Below, piece by piece: positions 1 through 7,468 of a stretch of DNA of 49,401 nt. Made by a program: the position numbers and the translations under genes. The stretch's first letter is position 1. Each line of letters begins with the position of its first letter. Source of the DNA: 40-80 sp040394775 (GTDB taxonomy: Bacteria > Bacteroidota > Bacteroidia > Flavobacteriales_D > Crocinitomicaceae). Under the pieces are notes generated by a model. It searched no databases. It saw nothing but the letters and a program-made list of their open reading frames with translations, and had not been told where the DNA came from. Location of the stretch: positions 1 to 49,401 of the forward strand of contig JBEBRN010000016.1 in NCBI GenBank assembly GCA_040394775.1, written 5' to 3'.

Positions 1-3000
1 TGCTTGCGCCAGTTGTATTCACATTTTGAACTGTCCATCCAAATGTTGCTCCTGTTGGCGTAGAAGAAGGTGTAATGGTCACACCACTTCCTGAACAAAT
101 GGTCGTATTCGAAGTATTCAAAGTAACTACTGGTTTTGGCTTCACGACAACAGTAATCGTTCCTGTTTGTGGATTAGAACAAGTTGTTGAACTTGCATCT
201 TGAACAGAAACCAAATCATACGTAAAAGTTCCGGAAGCACTTGTCGGTGCAGCAATCGTAGCTGTAGTTCCTGTAGAAACAACTGTTTGCGTGGAACCAT
301 TATTAATCGTATAGGTAAAAGTATAGGGTGCTGTTCCATTCGCTCCAGTAAAAGTAACAGTTGGTGCTGTTCCATTTTGACAAATATCTGCCGTCCCAGA
401 AATGGTAGCCGTTGGTAATGGATTGACTGTAACGATTACTTGATCAGTATTAGAACATCCATTTCCATCTGTTCCCGTTACAGTATAAGTCGTCGTTGTT
501 GTCGGAGACACTGAGTGAGAAGCTCCAGCTCCAACCCCATTATCCCATGTATAGGTTGCGCCTCCCGATGCTGTAATTGTTGTTGAAGAACCATTACAGA
601 TTGCTATATCAGCGCCAGCATCAATTATTGGTGTTGAAAACTGTGGAGCAATAGTGAAATTAGTTCCTGTTGATGTACAACCACTAGCATTCGTTACATT
701 AACAGAATATGGTGTTCCAGCAGTAGCACCATTAATTATTCCTCCTGCTCCTACTGTTGGTCCAGTGGGTGTAAATGAATAATCACTTGGAGTACCAGTA
801 TAACCAGTTATTGTTACTGTGCCTATTACAGAACATGAAGCGGAAGTTGTAGAGATTACTGGAGCAGCTGGAGTTGCCAGTTGCGCAGCATTTACAAAAG
901 CCGCACTTACAGGTGAATTACATGTTCCTGCCGTAGCCATAACTGTGTATGAAGTACCTGTCGTCATTCCGGATATTACACCACCTGTTCCTACAGAAGG
1001 TCCTGTTGGGGTAAACGTATAAGTATACGCACCGTTATAATTTGTTATTGTACTTACACTAGCGGCAGAACAAGTAGCTGCTGTTGTGGTTATCGTTGGT
1101 GTAACTGGATTAGTTAATTGCGCACCATTTGTAAAAGAGGCACTTGCTGTTGAATTACAACCTGAATTGGTAGCTATCACAGTATATGAAGTGCCAATCG
1201 TCATTCCACTAATAACACCACCCGCTCCAACAGTTGGCCCTGCTGGTGTAAATGTGTATGTGTTGGATGAACTGTAATTGGTCATTGTGCTACTACCTAC
1301 AGCAGTACATGTTGGAGGTGTAGTAGTGATTGCAGGAGTTGGAGGAGCAGGTAATTGCGCTGCATTTACAAAAGCTGCACTTACTGGTGAATTACATGTG
1401 CCTGACGTAGCCATAACTGTATAGGATGTACCTATAGTCATTCCGGATATTACACCACCTGTTCCCACAGAAGGTCCTGTTGGAGTGAACGTATAAGTAT
1501 ACCCACCGTTATAATTTGTTATTGTACTTATACTAGCGGCAGAACATGTAGGTGCCGAAGTTGTAATAGTTGGTGTAACTGGATTAGCTAATTGTGCTCC
1601 ATTTGTAAAGGAGGCACTTGCAAGTGAAGTACAACCTGGAGTACCTGCAGTGACAGTATATGAAGTACCAGGTGTCATTCCACTAATAACACCACCCGCT
1701 CCAACAGTTGGTCCTGCTGGTGTAAATGTGTATGTGTTGGATGAACTGTAATTAGTAATCGTACTTGAACCAGCAGCAGAACATGTAGCTGCCGAGGTAG
1801 TAATGGTTGGTGCTGGAAGTGAGCAACAATTAGGGTTCGTTACAGATATAGTTTGATTACAACTAGTATAATTTGAGAAAGTGACAGTCACATTACAATT
1901 AGCACCACCACCTGAAGAGCCCGTAAATGAATAAGGAAGGTTATAGGTTAAAACACCCGAACCAACTGTTTGTGCAGGAAGATTAAATGATTGACTACCA
2001 CCACAACTAGAAGAGACTATTAAAGTTCCTGCAACCATTGAAGTAGGAACGGTTATACCACCTGAGAACACAGGGTTACCACCTGAACAAACAGCTGAAG
2101 CGGTGAAATTGGTAGCACCGGTAGAAATGACAGTTACTGATTGAGTTGCTGTACCACTACAGCCACCAGTACCTCCAGAACCTGCGGTAATAGTTACAGT
2201 ATATGTTCCAGGTTGATTAACAATTGGATTGGCAGTATTTCCACCTGAAACAATTCCAGGACCTGTCCAACTATAAATTGGACTCGAAATTGTCGTCGTC
2301 GCATTAAGTTGTACTGTACTATTGGCACATGTTAATGTAGAAGGAGTAGCTATACTCGCATTTAAAGGAGGGAAGGCACAGTTTGCAAAATCTCCCATTG
2401 ACGTAACTCCAGGAAAGGTAAATGGCGTAAAAGTAATAGTCGATCCGTTTATGATTCCTCTGTAAGTTTGCGTTCCATTGTTCGCATAAACAATTCCATT
2501 CACAATAGAATATCCACCCCCTATACCAGAATTATTATACCCAACAAGGGTATAGGTACATACTAATTGACCACTGGTATTATACATTCTCAATTGATTA
2601 CCATTTATAATGTAAAGGTTTCCATTAGCATCTCCCATACAATCATACGGTCCATTGGTTGTTATAGTCAAAAACAGTGTACTATTACCAGTACCATTAT
2701 ATCGATAAATTCGATTATTAACACCGTCAACATTATAAATATAAGGTCCTGCACCTCCAGGGTTAACTGCACTAGTACTACCAGAGGAATGTCCTGTATT
2801 TACCCATGTAGTTCCATTGTAATAATAATAACGCCCACTAACAACTGTATAAAAAGTTGGAGAGGGTGCCGAGTTGAAAAAGTTATTAGCAACCGCTAAT
2901 CCACTAGCACCTGATGGCATATTTATACTATTTACTGAAGTAGTATTCGTCGCTGGATTATATGTATATATTCTATTATCTGTACCATGAACATAAACTT

Positions 3001-3103
3001 TATCACATTGTGGTAGTTGACTATAGGCTATAAAACTCATAAATATCGACAAAAAAAGTGTCAATACAATGTTTAAATGAGTAGGGGTAGTTCTTTGTAA
3101 CAT
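1..3103 (-). CDS. Giant secreted repeat protein (N-terminal part; runs off left edge)
   Basis: The minus-strand frame is open from an ATG at 3103 to the window edge, about 1,034 codons with no stop, so the C-terminus is missing. A signal peptide is visible (hydrophobic LTLFLSIFMSFIAYSQ near residues 15-30). Residues 30-240 read like a beta-propeller or YncE-like region with repeated IYTYN, IYRYNG and LRMYN motifs. After that come PKD/Ig-like segments rich in Thr, Ser and Gly (SWTGPG, TYTWDNG), an array of 79-residue repeats, and further PKD-like segments. This is the usual architecture of very large T9SS-exported adhesins of gliding Bacteroidota, which end in a CHU_C or Por sorting domain; that end lies outside the window, so the export route is inferred. 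The gene follows the small secreted protein at 3115-3492 after 11 bases and is probably cotranscribed with it. Confidence 0.85.
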   Translation of the reverse strand, partial: MLQRTTPTHLNIVLTLFLSIFMSFIAYSQLPQCDKVYVHGTDNRIYTYNPATNTTSVNSINMPSGASGLAVANNFFNSAPSPTFYTVVSGRYYYYNGTTWVNTGHSSGSTSAVNPGGAGPYIYNVDGVNNRIYRYNGTGNSTLFLTITTNGPYDCMGDANGNLYIINGNQLRMYNTSGQLVCTYTLVGYNNSGIGGGYSIVNGIVYANNGTQTYRGIINGSTITFTPFTFPGVTSMGDFANCAFPPLNASIATPSTLTCANSTVQLNATTTISSPIYSWTGPGIVSGGNTANPIVNQPGTYTVTITAGSGGTGGCSGTATQSVTVISTGATNFTASAVCSGGNPVFSGGITVPTSMVAGTLIVSSSCGGSQSFNLPAQTVGSGVLTYNLPYSFTGSSGGGANCNVTVTFSNYTSCNQTISVTNPNCCSLPAPTITTSAATCSAAGSSTITNYSSSNTYTFTPAGPTVGAGGVISGMTPGTSYTVTAGTPGCTSLASASFTNGAQLANPVTPTITTSAPTCSAASISTITNYNGGYTYTFTPTGPSVGTGGVISGMTIGTSYTVMATSGTCNSPVSAAFVNAAQLPAPPTPAITTTPPTCTAVGSSTMTNYSSSNTYTFTPAGPTVGAGGVISGMTIGTSYTVIATNSGCNSTASASFTNGAQLTNPVTPTITTTAATCSAASVSTITNYNGAYTYTFTPTGPSVGTGGVISGMTTGTSYTVMATAGTCNSPVSAAFVNAAQLATPAAPVISTTSASCSVIGTVTITGYTGTPSDYSFTPTGPTVGAGGIINGATAGTPYSVNVTNASGCTSTGTNFTIAPQFSTPIIDAGADIAICNGSSTTITASGGATYTWDNGVGAGASHSVSPTTTTTYTVTGTDGNGCSNTDQVIVTVNPLPTATISGTADICQNGTAPTVTFTGANGTAPYTFTYTINNGSTQTVVSTGTTATIAAPTSASGTFTYDLVSVQDASSTTCSNPQTGTITVVVKPKPVVTLNTSNTTICSGSGVTITPSSTPTGATFGWTVQNVNTTGAS
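644..1828 (-). repeat. 237-bp in-frame tandem repeats, alternating A/B units
   Basis: Inside the giant gene the anchor TTGCGC/TTGTGC (plus strand) recurs at 881, 1118, 1355 and 1592, an exact 237-bp (79-codon) period. A more diverged fifth unit covers about 644-880. On the protein level the units carry TYTFTPxGP, VGxGGVISGMT, GTSYTV and C-x(6-8)-A motifs. The units at 881 and 1355 resemble each other more (VNAAQL, NGxYTYTFTPTGPS) than their neighbours at 1118 and 1592 (TNGAQL, SSSNTYTFTPAGPT), so the true duplicated block is 474 bp. Confidence 0.85.
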
Positions 3104-3114
3104 GCTTTTAATTT

Positions 3115-3492
3115 TTAATTAACGCTATAGAGTTTAATTCTTTTAACTAGAGTTTCATCCGTAAAAGTAATCCATCCTGCTTTTGAGTCTATCGTTATCA
3201 AATAAGGAGTACCTGAACTATGAATTGCTTTTATAACCGTTTGGGTTTGCGAATTAGTATGACTCGTAATTTTATATACATCATATTCATCAACCGTAAC
3301 GATTTCTTTTTTATAATTTATTATTACATTAAAATTCCCATCGGCAGTTTTACAATCTACAAATGATTTATTATTAGAATAACATGTTTCTGATTTATTA
3401 AAGGATCTTTTTTCTTGTGAATATGCAAAAGACCAGAAAGTCTGTGCATATATAAGTACAATAAAAATAGCGGAGATTTTAAATATATTCAT
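3115..3492 (-). CDS. Small secreted protein of unknown function
   Basis: This 125-residue protein starts with an N-terminal hydrophobic segment ending in AYSQ, a plausible signal peptide (residues 1-25). The mature part is about 100 residues, with two cysteines (in SETCYSNN and VDCKTADG) that could form a disulfide, and an alternating polar/hydrophobic pattern suggesting beta strands (NVIINYKKEIVTVDEYDVYKI). I do not recognise a family. Its stop lies 11 bases before the start of the giant repeat protein on the same strand, so the two probably form an operon. It could be a chaperone or accessory factor for the large protein, but nothing in the sequence proves that. Confidence 0.6.
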   Translation of the reverse strand: MNIFKISAIFIVLIYAQTFWSFAYSQEKRSFNKSETCYSNNKSFVDCKTADGNFNVIINYKKEIVTVDEYDVYKITSHTNSQTQTVIKAIHSSGTPYLITIDSKAGWITFTDETLVKRIKLYSVN

Positions 3493-3751
3493 TTCGATTG
3501 GTTTTTCTTAATTATTCCGTTAAATAAAACAACACTCTTATTGTTCAAACTAGCGAAAAATCATAGTTTATAATTATCAACATAAGTATTATACTAAATT
3601 ACTATAAATTTCTAGTACATGAAATTAAAGCAATTTACAACTTATAAACGATAACCTCACATTAATAGTTGCCTTTAAGTATTAAAATAATGTATTTCTT
3701 TTTTACAAGAAGAATATTAACAATGTCATAAAAAATAAAAAAAACACAAAA

Positions 3752-3779
3752 AAAGGGTCAAATTATTGTTTGACCCTTT
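3752..3779 (-). terminator. Rho-independent terminator
   Basis: An 11-bp perfect stem (AAAGGGTCAAA/TTTGACCCTTT) with a 6-base loop is followed on the minus strand by a T-rich run. It lies 15 bases after the stop codon of the CHU_C remnant, so it is probably the original terminator of that lost gene. Confidence 0.8.
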
Positions 3780-3793
3780 GCTCTAAGATTAAA

Positions 3794-3970
3794 TTAACGA
3801 ACAAGTGTTACATGCCCTGTTTTTGTTATTATTTCATCTACTCCTTTCTTCTTAACGGTGATTTTCCATGTATAAACACCATCTGGGCAAATTTTACCGC
3901 CTCCAAGCTCATAAGTCCCATCCGTAAATAAGGTTATGTGTTTAAAAAGAAATAAATTAAATTTTAACAA
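3794..3970 (-). pseudogene. Remnant of a gliding-motility (CHU_C) C-terminal domain
   Basis: Read on the minus strand, 3940 to 3794 encodes TDGTYELGGG, then CPDGVYTWKITVKKKG, and ends in KTGHVTLVR followed by a stop. This is the characteristic end of the CHU_C/T9SS type B sorting domain (WDGTYNGxxCPDGVYTWKI...GHVTLIR). Upstream in the same frame there is no start codon, and a stop lies at 3971-3973, so only the last 45-50 residues survive. The rest of the gene, probably a large T9SS cargo protein, has been deleted or replaced. Positions 3493-3751 hold no recognisable gene; they are AT-rich spacer. Confidence 0.8.
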
Positions 3971-4029
3971 TTAATTCTACAATGAAAAATAGTAATACTA
4001 GTTCATTTAGTAGTCGTTCAATAAAGTAC

Positions 4030-5214
4030 TTATTCCATTATTAATTTTCGGATTATCTCTTCAAATTCTTCTTTGAATAAATCATAATAAACACCTGTTG
4101 CTGGTCCATTAAAGCCAGTATATATTTCTTGGATAGCTCCATCTTTATCCAACAGAAAAGAAGTTGGATAGCCACTTAGTTTATCTATCATCGGAAATTT
4201 CTGTAGTACATTTTCAGCAGTCGCTTTTCCTCCTATTAAGAATTGTAATTGACTATTTTTTCTCGCTTTAAAACCTTGTACGCGCTTTTGTTGTTCGACT
4301 TCACTATCGGAAGCCTCAAATGCAACACAGATGATTTCTATTTCTGGAAATTTCTTCTGTAACTCATTAAAATAGTTCGCTTCGTCCACACAATTCGGAC
4401 ACCATGTCCCAAAAATACTAACAATAGAAACTTTGTTTTTGATTAACTTCTGAAAATCTTGTTCTTGTCCCAATTCATCTTTCAAATTCAAATTAAACGG
4501 TTTGTCATTCACCACTTTTGTTAATGATTTTGCATCTGGAAGCTCAAAACTTTCATCTTTGACAGCATCGATCAAAATATCGTTCGTTTTCAAACCAGTT
4601 AAACGACCTTTAATATGGTTATTTTCAATTTCACCTTGTAAATAATACACCGAATTACCGCTAAATGAACTCAGGTAAAAAGTCACTCCATATATTTCTC
4701 CTTCTAAATATCTATAATCTCCCGCTTTTGTCCGAATAGTCGCATAAAGCTTATTCTTATCTTGTCTAAAAATGATAATGGCTACACTTTCACTAGTTGA
4801 GCGTGTGATGGTTGTTTTCCAATTACCATTTAAATTAGCAGAACGAATACTTCCCTCATCCACTTTTCCAACTGCTTTCTGCGCTTTAATCATTCGTTTT
4901 TTTACGGGTTCGTTTTCAAAATTTACCCAATAACCTGTAAATGTTCCATCGGCTTCTTTTGTAAAAGCAATCTCGGCATTGTAATCAATAAAATGATAAA
5001 ATGTGGTGTCTTCTGAAATTTTTGAAGGCTTTAGTCGAATGTTTTCTTCTGCATTTTTAATCGTCAGATAATTCACATCATCTACTAATTCAAAGGACAT
5101 TCTGGCTGGAATCCAATCATTTAAATCATTCTGAATAAATAAATCAAAGTTGCTGGTAGATTGTGTCATTGCTATAAAAGGTGTGAAAATTAAAAAGATA
5201 ACGAAAGATTTCAT
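4030..5214 (-). CDS. TlpA-like thioredoxin-fold exported protein
   Basis: The protein has 394 residues. The N-terminus (residues 1-18) is a likely signal peptide. Residues 20-225 form a beta-rich region without a family I recognise, containing NGNWKTTITR and YYLQGEIENNHIKGRL strand patterns. From about residue 235 there is a TlpA/AhpC-TSA-type thioredoxin fold with the active-site motif GTWCPNC (Cys272, Cys275) and a conserved cis-Pro-type loop GYPTSFLLDKDG near residue 350. Family knowledge: TlpA-like proteins are periplasmic thiol reductases serving cytochrome c maturation or protein disulfide repair. The N-terminal extension is common in Bacteroidota TlpA proteins. It is divergent from the sigma-factor operon. 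Confidence 0.85.
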   Translation of the reverse strand: MKSFVIFLIFTPFIAMTQSTSNFDLFIQNDLNDWIPARMSFELVDDVNYLTIKNAEENIRLKPSKISEDTTFYHFIDYNAEIAFTKEADGTFTGYWVNFENEPVKKRMIKAQKAVGKVDEGSIRSANLNGNWKTTITRSTSESVAIIIFRQDKNKLYATIRTKAGDYRYLEGEIYGVTFYLSSFSGNSVYYLQGEIENNHIKGRLTGLKTNDILIDAVKDESFELPDAKSLTKVVNDKPFNLNLKDELGQEQDFQKLIKNKVSIVSIFGTWCPNCVDEANYFNELQKKFPEIEIICVAFEASDSEVEQQKRVQGFKARKNSQLQFLIGGKATAENVLQKFPMIDKLSGYPTSFLLDKDGAIQEIYTGFNGPATGVYYDLFKEEFEEIIRKLIME

Positions 5215-5292
5215 AAAATTGCTAATTTAACGTTGAATACAAAAGTGCATTTTTTTTAAAGTGATGCAACTTTTTTAATAGTTTAATAGTCT

Positions 5293-5300
5293 TATTTTTG
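5293..5300 (+). promoter_or_regulatory. Putative -7 box (TAnnTTTG) of the ECF sigma gene
   Basis: TATTTTTG matches the Bacteroidota -7 consensus and ends 3 bases before the ATG at 5304. If it is used, transcription would start at or inside the start codon, giving a leaderless message or initiation further in. The box also supplies an in-frame TTG at 5298, which is therefore unlikely to be the real start. Confidence 0.4.
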
Positions 5301-5303
5301 GTT

Positions 5304-5840
5304 ATGGATGAAAAAACCTTAATTACCGGATGTGTTAAGGGAGATGCCAAAGCTCAAAAAGCGTTGTTTGATAAGTATGCTTCGAAAATGATGGTAGTTT
5401 GTATGCGCTACTTCCCAAATAAAATGGAAGCTGAGGATATTTTACAAGATGGATTTGTAAAAATATATCAGAAAATAGATCATTACAAACACGACGGTTC
5501 ATTTGAAGGATGGCTAAGGCGTATTTTTGCAAATACCGCTTTGGATGAAATTCGTCGGCGAAAGACCAATATTGAAGAGCAGGATGTAAGTGAATTTTCT
5601 TATAAAATCACCAATAATGAAACAACAGATGGGGATTTACAAGCAGATGATTTATTAAAAATGGTGCAGGCTTTGCCTGATGGTTATCGAATCGTTTTTA
5701 ACATGTTTGCGATAGAAGGTTATTCACACAAAGAGATTGCTGAAAAATTAGGCATTTCTGAAAATACATCGAAGTCACAATTTTTTAGAGCAAAAGCATT
5801 TTTAAGAACACAATTAGAAAAAATAGAATTTGAAAGATAA
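5304..5840 (+). CDS. ECF-type RNA polymerase sigma factor
   Basis: With the ATG at 5304 the protein has 178 residues, typical of sigma-70 ECF factors. Region 2 is visible at about 20-85 (LFDKYASKMMVVCMRYFPN, AEDILQDGFVKIYQKI, FEGWLRRIFANTALDEIRRR). Region 4 follows at about 120-170 (LPDGYRIVFNMFAIEGYSHKEIAEKLGI, then ENTSKSQFFRAKAFLR), the helix-turn-helix that reads the -35 element. An in-frame TTG two codons upstream lies in a -7 box and was not used. The gene overlaps the next one by 11 bases, so the two are translationally coupled. The partner membrane protein suggests regulation by an envelope signal. Which genes it controls cannot be read from the window. Confidence 0.93.
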   Translation: MDEKTLITGCVKGDAKAQKALFDKYASKMMVVCMRYFPNKMEAEDILQDGFVKIYQKIDHYKHDGSFEGWLRRIFANTALDEIRRRKTNIEEQDVSEFSYKITNNETTDGDLQADDLLKMVQALPDGYRIVFNMFAIEGYSHKEIAEKLGISENTSKSQFFRAKAFLRTQLEKIEFER

Positions 5841-6729
5841 AGATTACATAGAAGAATTATTTTCAAAAACACTGAATGAACATCAGGTAAATGTTCGTCC
5901 TGAGTTATGGAATTCAATACAGTCACAGGTTGCAACATCAGGAGCATCTACTGCGGCAAGTGTTGCTTCAAAATCATTATGGGTAAAAGGTTTTATTGGA
6001 ATCGGTTCTGTGATCGCTATCAGTATAGGAACGTATGTTTATTTTAATCCTACTGAAGTAATTATTGAAAAAGCACCACAACCAATTGAAAACACACAAC
6101 CAACAAAAGAAATTATAACTTCTCCTAAAGAGGAAGAAAATATAACAGAAATTAAAGGCGGGAACAAGCTAACTACTACTACTCATGAAAACGAGGAAAA
6201 TGTGAACGCCTTTATTCAACCTTCCCATCAAGAGGTGACAGAAACGTCAGCTCCACCTCAAGTTAACTTAACGCCATCTAATAAAGAAGTCGTTAAAAAA
6301 GAACCGGCTGTTATTGAAGGCCCGATTTCTATTGCTCAAAAGGCAACACCAAAAATAACAACACCAGAGAAATTAGTTCAAAAAGAACCAGCTACTCAAA
6401 ACAACAACAATAACAACAACAAAGCAGAACCCGTTCACAAAGACATTATAAAGCCGTGGGATAACACCAATGTCTTTACACCTAACGGAGATGGAGTAAA
6501 TGATTTGTTTTACTTAGAAATAGGAGAATTAAAAGAATTTTCAATTGCCATCTTAGATAAAGATAATAACGTTGTTTATATTTCAGACAGCCCTCAATTT
6601 AAATGGGATGGAACCAATTATTTAACAGGGGAAAAAGTACCAGACGGAACTTATTCCTATATCTTATATGCAGTAGACTTGACTGGAGAGCAAACCAGAC
6701 AATTCAATCTTTTGTATATTACCAAATAG
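5830..6729 (+). CDS. Single-pass membrane protein with C-terminal CHU_C domain, putative anti-sigma partner
   Basis: This 299-residue protein starts at a TTG (5830) inside the sigma-factor gene; no ATG is placed nearby, and the overlap supports this start. Residues 1-52 are a polar, presumably cytoplasmic segment (DYIEELFSKTLNEHQVNVRP), the size of a short anti-sigma helix bundle. Residues 53-72 are one membrane helix (GFIGIGSVIAISIGTYVYF). A long Pro/Thr/Glu/Lys linker with a run of Asn follows to about 210. Residues 212-299 are a CHU_C/FlgD-Ig-like domain with VFTPNGDGVNDLF, FKWDGTNY and PDGTYSYILYA motifs. Position next to an ECF sigma and the topology suggest an anti-sigma factor with an envelope sensor domain. 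No zinc-binding anti-sigma motif (HxxxCxxC) is seen, so binding to the sigma factor is inferred. Confidence 0.75.
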   Translation: MKDKDYIEELFSKTLNEHQVNVRPELWNSIQSQVATSGASTAASVASKSLWVKGFIGIGSVIAISIGTYVYFNPTEVIIEKAPQPIENTQPTKEIITSPKEEENITEIKGGNKLTTTTHENEENVNAFIQPSHQEVTETSAPPQVNLTPSNKEVVKKEPAVIEGPISIAQKATPKITTPEKLVQKEPATQNNNNNNNKAEPVHKDIIKPWDNTNVFTPNGDGVNDLFYLEIGELKEFSIAILDKDNNVVYISDSPQFKWDGTNYLTGEKVPDGTYSYILYAVDLTGEQTRQFNLLYITK

Positions 6730-6735
6730 AAAGCA

Positions 6736-6765
6736 CAAAACCCGTTGAAATTTCAACGGGTTTTG
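6736..6765. terminator. Bidirectional intrinsic terminator
   Basis: A perfect palindrome (CAAAACCCGTTGAAA and its complement) starts 7 bases after the stop of the sigma operon and is followed by a T-run on the plus strand. On the minus strand it follows the atypical tRNA gene by 54 bases and could also end that transcript, although the T-tract there is weaker. Confidence 0.85.
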
Positions 6766-6819
6766 TTTTTATTGAACTTTTCTCAAAATCATTATCGAAA
6801 TAATAACGACTTCATTTAG

Positions 6820-6889
6820 AGGTCTCGAATGGAATTGCACCACTGTAAACAGTCTTGCGGACTGTCACCTACTACTCAGCCACGAGACC
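6820..6889 (-). tRNA. Atypical tRNA-Cys-like gene, anticodon GCA
   Basis: The 70-base sequence folds as a cloverleaf. The acceptor stem GGTCTCG/CGAGACC and discriminator U73 are identical to the canonical tRNA-Cys 98 bases away. The anticodon stem is ACAGT/ACTGT with loop CCGCAAG, so the anticodon is GCA but base 33 is C instead of the near-universal U. The D-arm is GCT-GAGTAGTA-GGT and lacks the G18G19 pair. The T-arm is AGTGG-TGCAATT-CCATT, with G instead of U55. Stems are kept by changes on both sides relative to the normal copy (ACAGT/ACTGT against GCGGT/ACCGT). CCA is not encoded. It could be a decaying duplicate or a specialised tRNA; tRNA scanners may miss or down-score it. Confidence 0.7.
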
Positions 6890-6901
6890 TTGTACTTGAG
6901 G

Positions 6902-6932
6902 TAAAGATACGAAATATGTTACGTTTACAAAA
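6902..6932 (-). promoter_or_regulatory. Putative promoter of the atypical tRNA
   Basis: On the minus strand TTTTG (6932-6928), an 18-base spacer and TATCTTTA (6909-6902) resemble the Bacteroidota -33/-7 promoter (TTTG and TAnnTTTG, one mismatch at the last base). The tRNA 5' end lies 12 bases downstream. Confidence 0.5.
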
Positions 6933-6950
6933 GGATAAATTTCTTCCATA

Positions 6951-6982
6951 AAAAAACCGTTATCGCAGGATAACGGTTTTTT
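6951..6982 (-). terminator. Terminator of canonical tRNA-Cys
   Basis: A stem of AAAAAACCGTTATC with its complement around a 4-base loop ends in a T-run on the minus strand. It begins 4 bases after the tRNA-Cys 3' end and separates its transcript from the atypical tRNA downstream. Confidence 0.85.
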
Positions 6983-6986
6983 GTTG

Positions 6987-7057
6987 AGGTCTCGGACGGA
7001 TTTGAACCGCCGTACACGGTTTTGCAGACCGCTGCCTAGCCGCTCGGCCACGAGACC
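6987..7057 (-). tRNA. tRNA-Cys (GCA)
   Basis: The 71-base cloverleaf is complete. It has acceptor stem GGTCTCG/CGAGACC, a D-arm with the GG dinucleotide, anticodon stem GCGGT/ACCGT with loop CTGCAAA (anticodon GCA), variable loop GTAC, T-loop TTCAAAT and discriminator U73, which is typical of tRNA-Cys. CCA is not encoded. Confidence 0.97.
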
Positions 7058-7068
7058 AGACTAGAGTG

Positions 7069-7098
7069 CAAAAATAGAAATAAAAAGAATTATACCAA
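7069..7098 (-). promoter_or_regulatory. Promoter of tRNA-Cys
   Basis: On the minus strand TTGG (7098-7095), an 18-base spacer and TATTTTTG (7076-7069) match the Bacteroidota -33/-7 arrangement. The tRNA begins 11 bases downstream. Confidence 0.6.
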
Positions 7099-7105
7099 GA
7101 CTTTC

Positions 7106-7468
7106 CTAAAATCTTTCTTCAATTTCTATCGAAACATAGTGAACATCGCCATTAATAGGAGGGCATATTTTTTTGATAATCACTTTAATCTCCAACAAAA
7201 CAGCTACTTCTTTTTTTACACGGTCGACTATTCTTTTTCCCACTGTTTCAATGAGTTTCGCCGGAATAGCCATTTCTTCTTCGACAATTTTATTGACTGT
7301 AACGTAATTAATTGTTTTCGTCAAATCATCGTTTAAGGCAGCTTCCGTAAAATCAGTCACCATTTTAACATCTACCTCATAATTGCCACCGATTTTCGTT
7401 TCCTCGGGTAAACAACCATGAAATGAGTAGGTCTTAATTCCAATTACTTCAATTGTATGCTTAATCAT
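7106..7468 (-). CDS. folB: Dihydroneopterin aldolase
   Basis: The 120-residue protein matches the FolB family in length and motifs. The N-terminus IEVIGIKTYSFHGCLPEE corresponds to the conserved LxGLxxxxxHGxxxxE segment, with Glu in the pterin-binding region. INYVTVNKIVEEEM and LIETVGKRIVDRV match the usual YxxVxxxV and LiExlaxxia segments. It converts 7,8-dihydroneopterin to 6-hydroxymethyl-dihydropterin in cytoplasmic folate synthesis. The start overlaps the gltX stop by 4 bases (ATGA), so both are cotranscribed and coupled; the pairing looks like operon economy rather than a shared pathway. Confidence 0.93.
   Translation of the reverse strand: MIKHTIEVIGIKTYSFHGCLPEETKIGGNYEVDVKMVTDFTEAALNDDLTKTINYVTVNKIVEEEMAIPAKLIETVGKRIVDRVKKEVAVLLEIKVIIKKICPPINGDVHYVSIEIEERF

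Noticed and set aside
819..1277. Plus-strand frames repeating VPxVIPxITPPxPT
   Set aside because: They are the antisense reading of the 237-bp repeats in the giant minus-strand gene.
6820..6889. Phage/ICE attachment-site duplicate of tRNA-Cys
   Set aside because: Attachment duplicates copy an exact 3' segment. Here the whole tRNA is present with changes spread over all arms, and no integrase gene is nearby.
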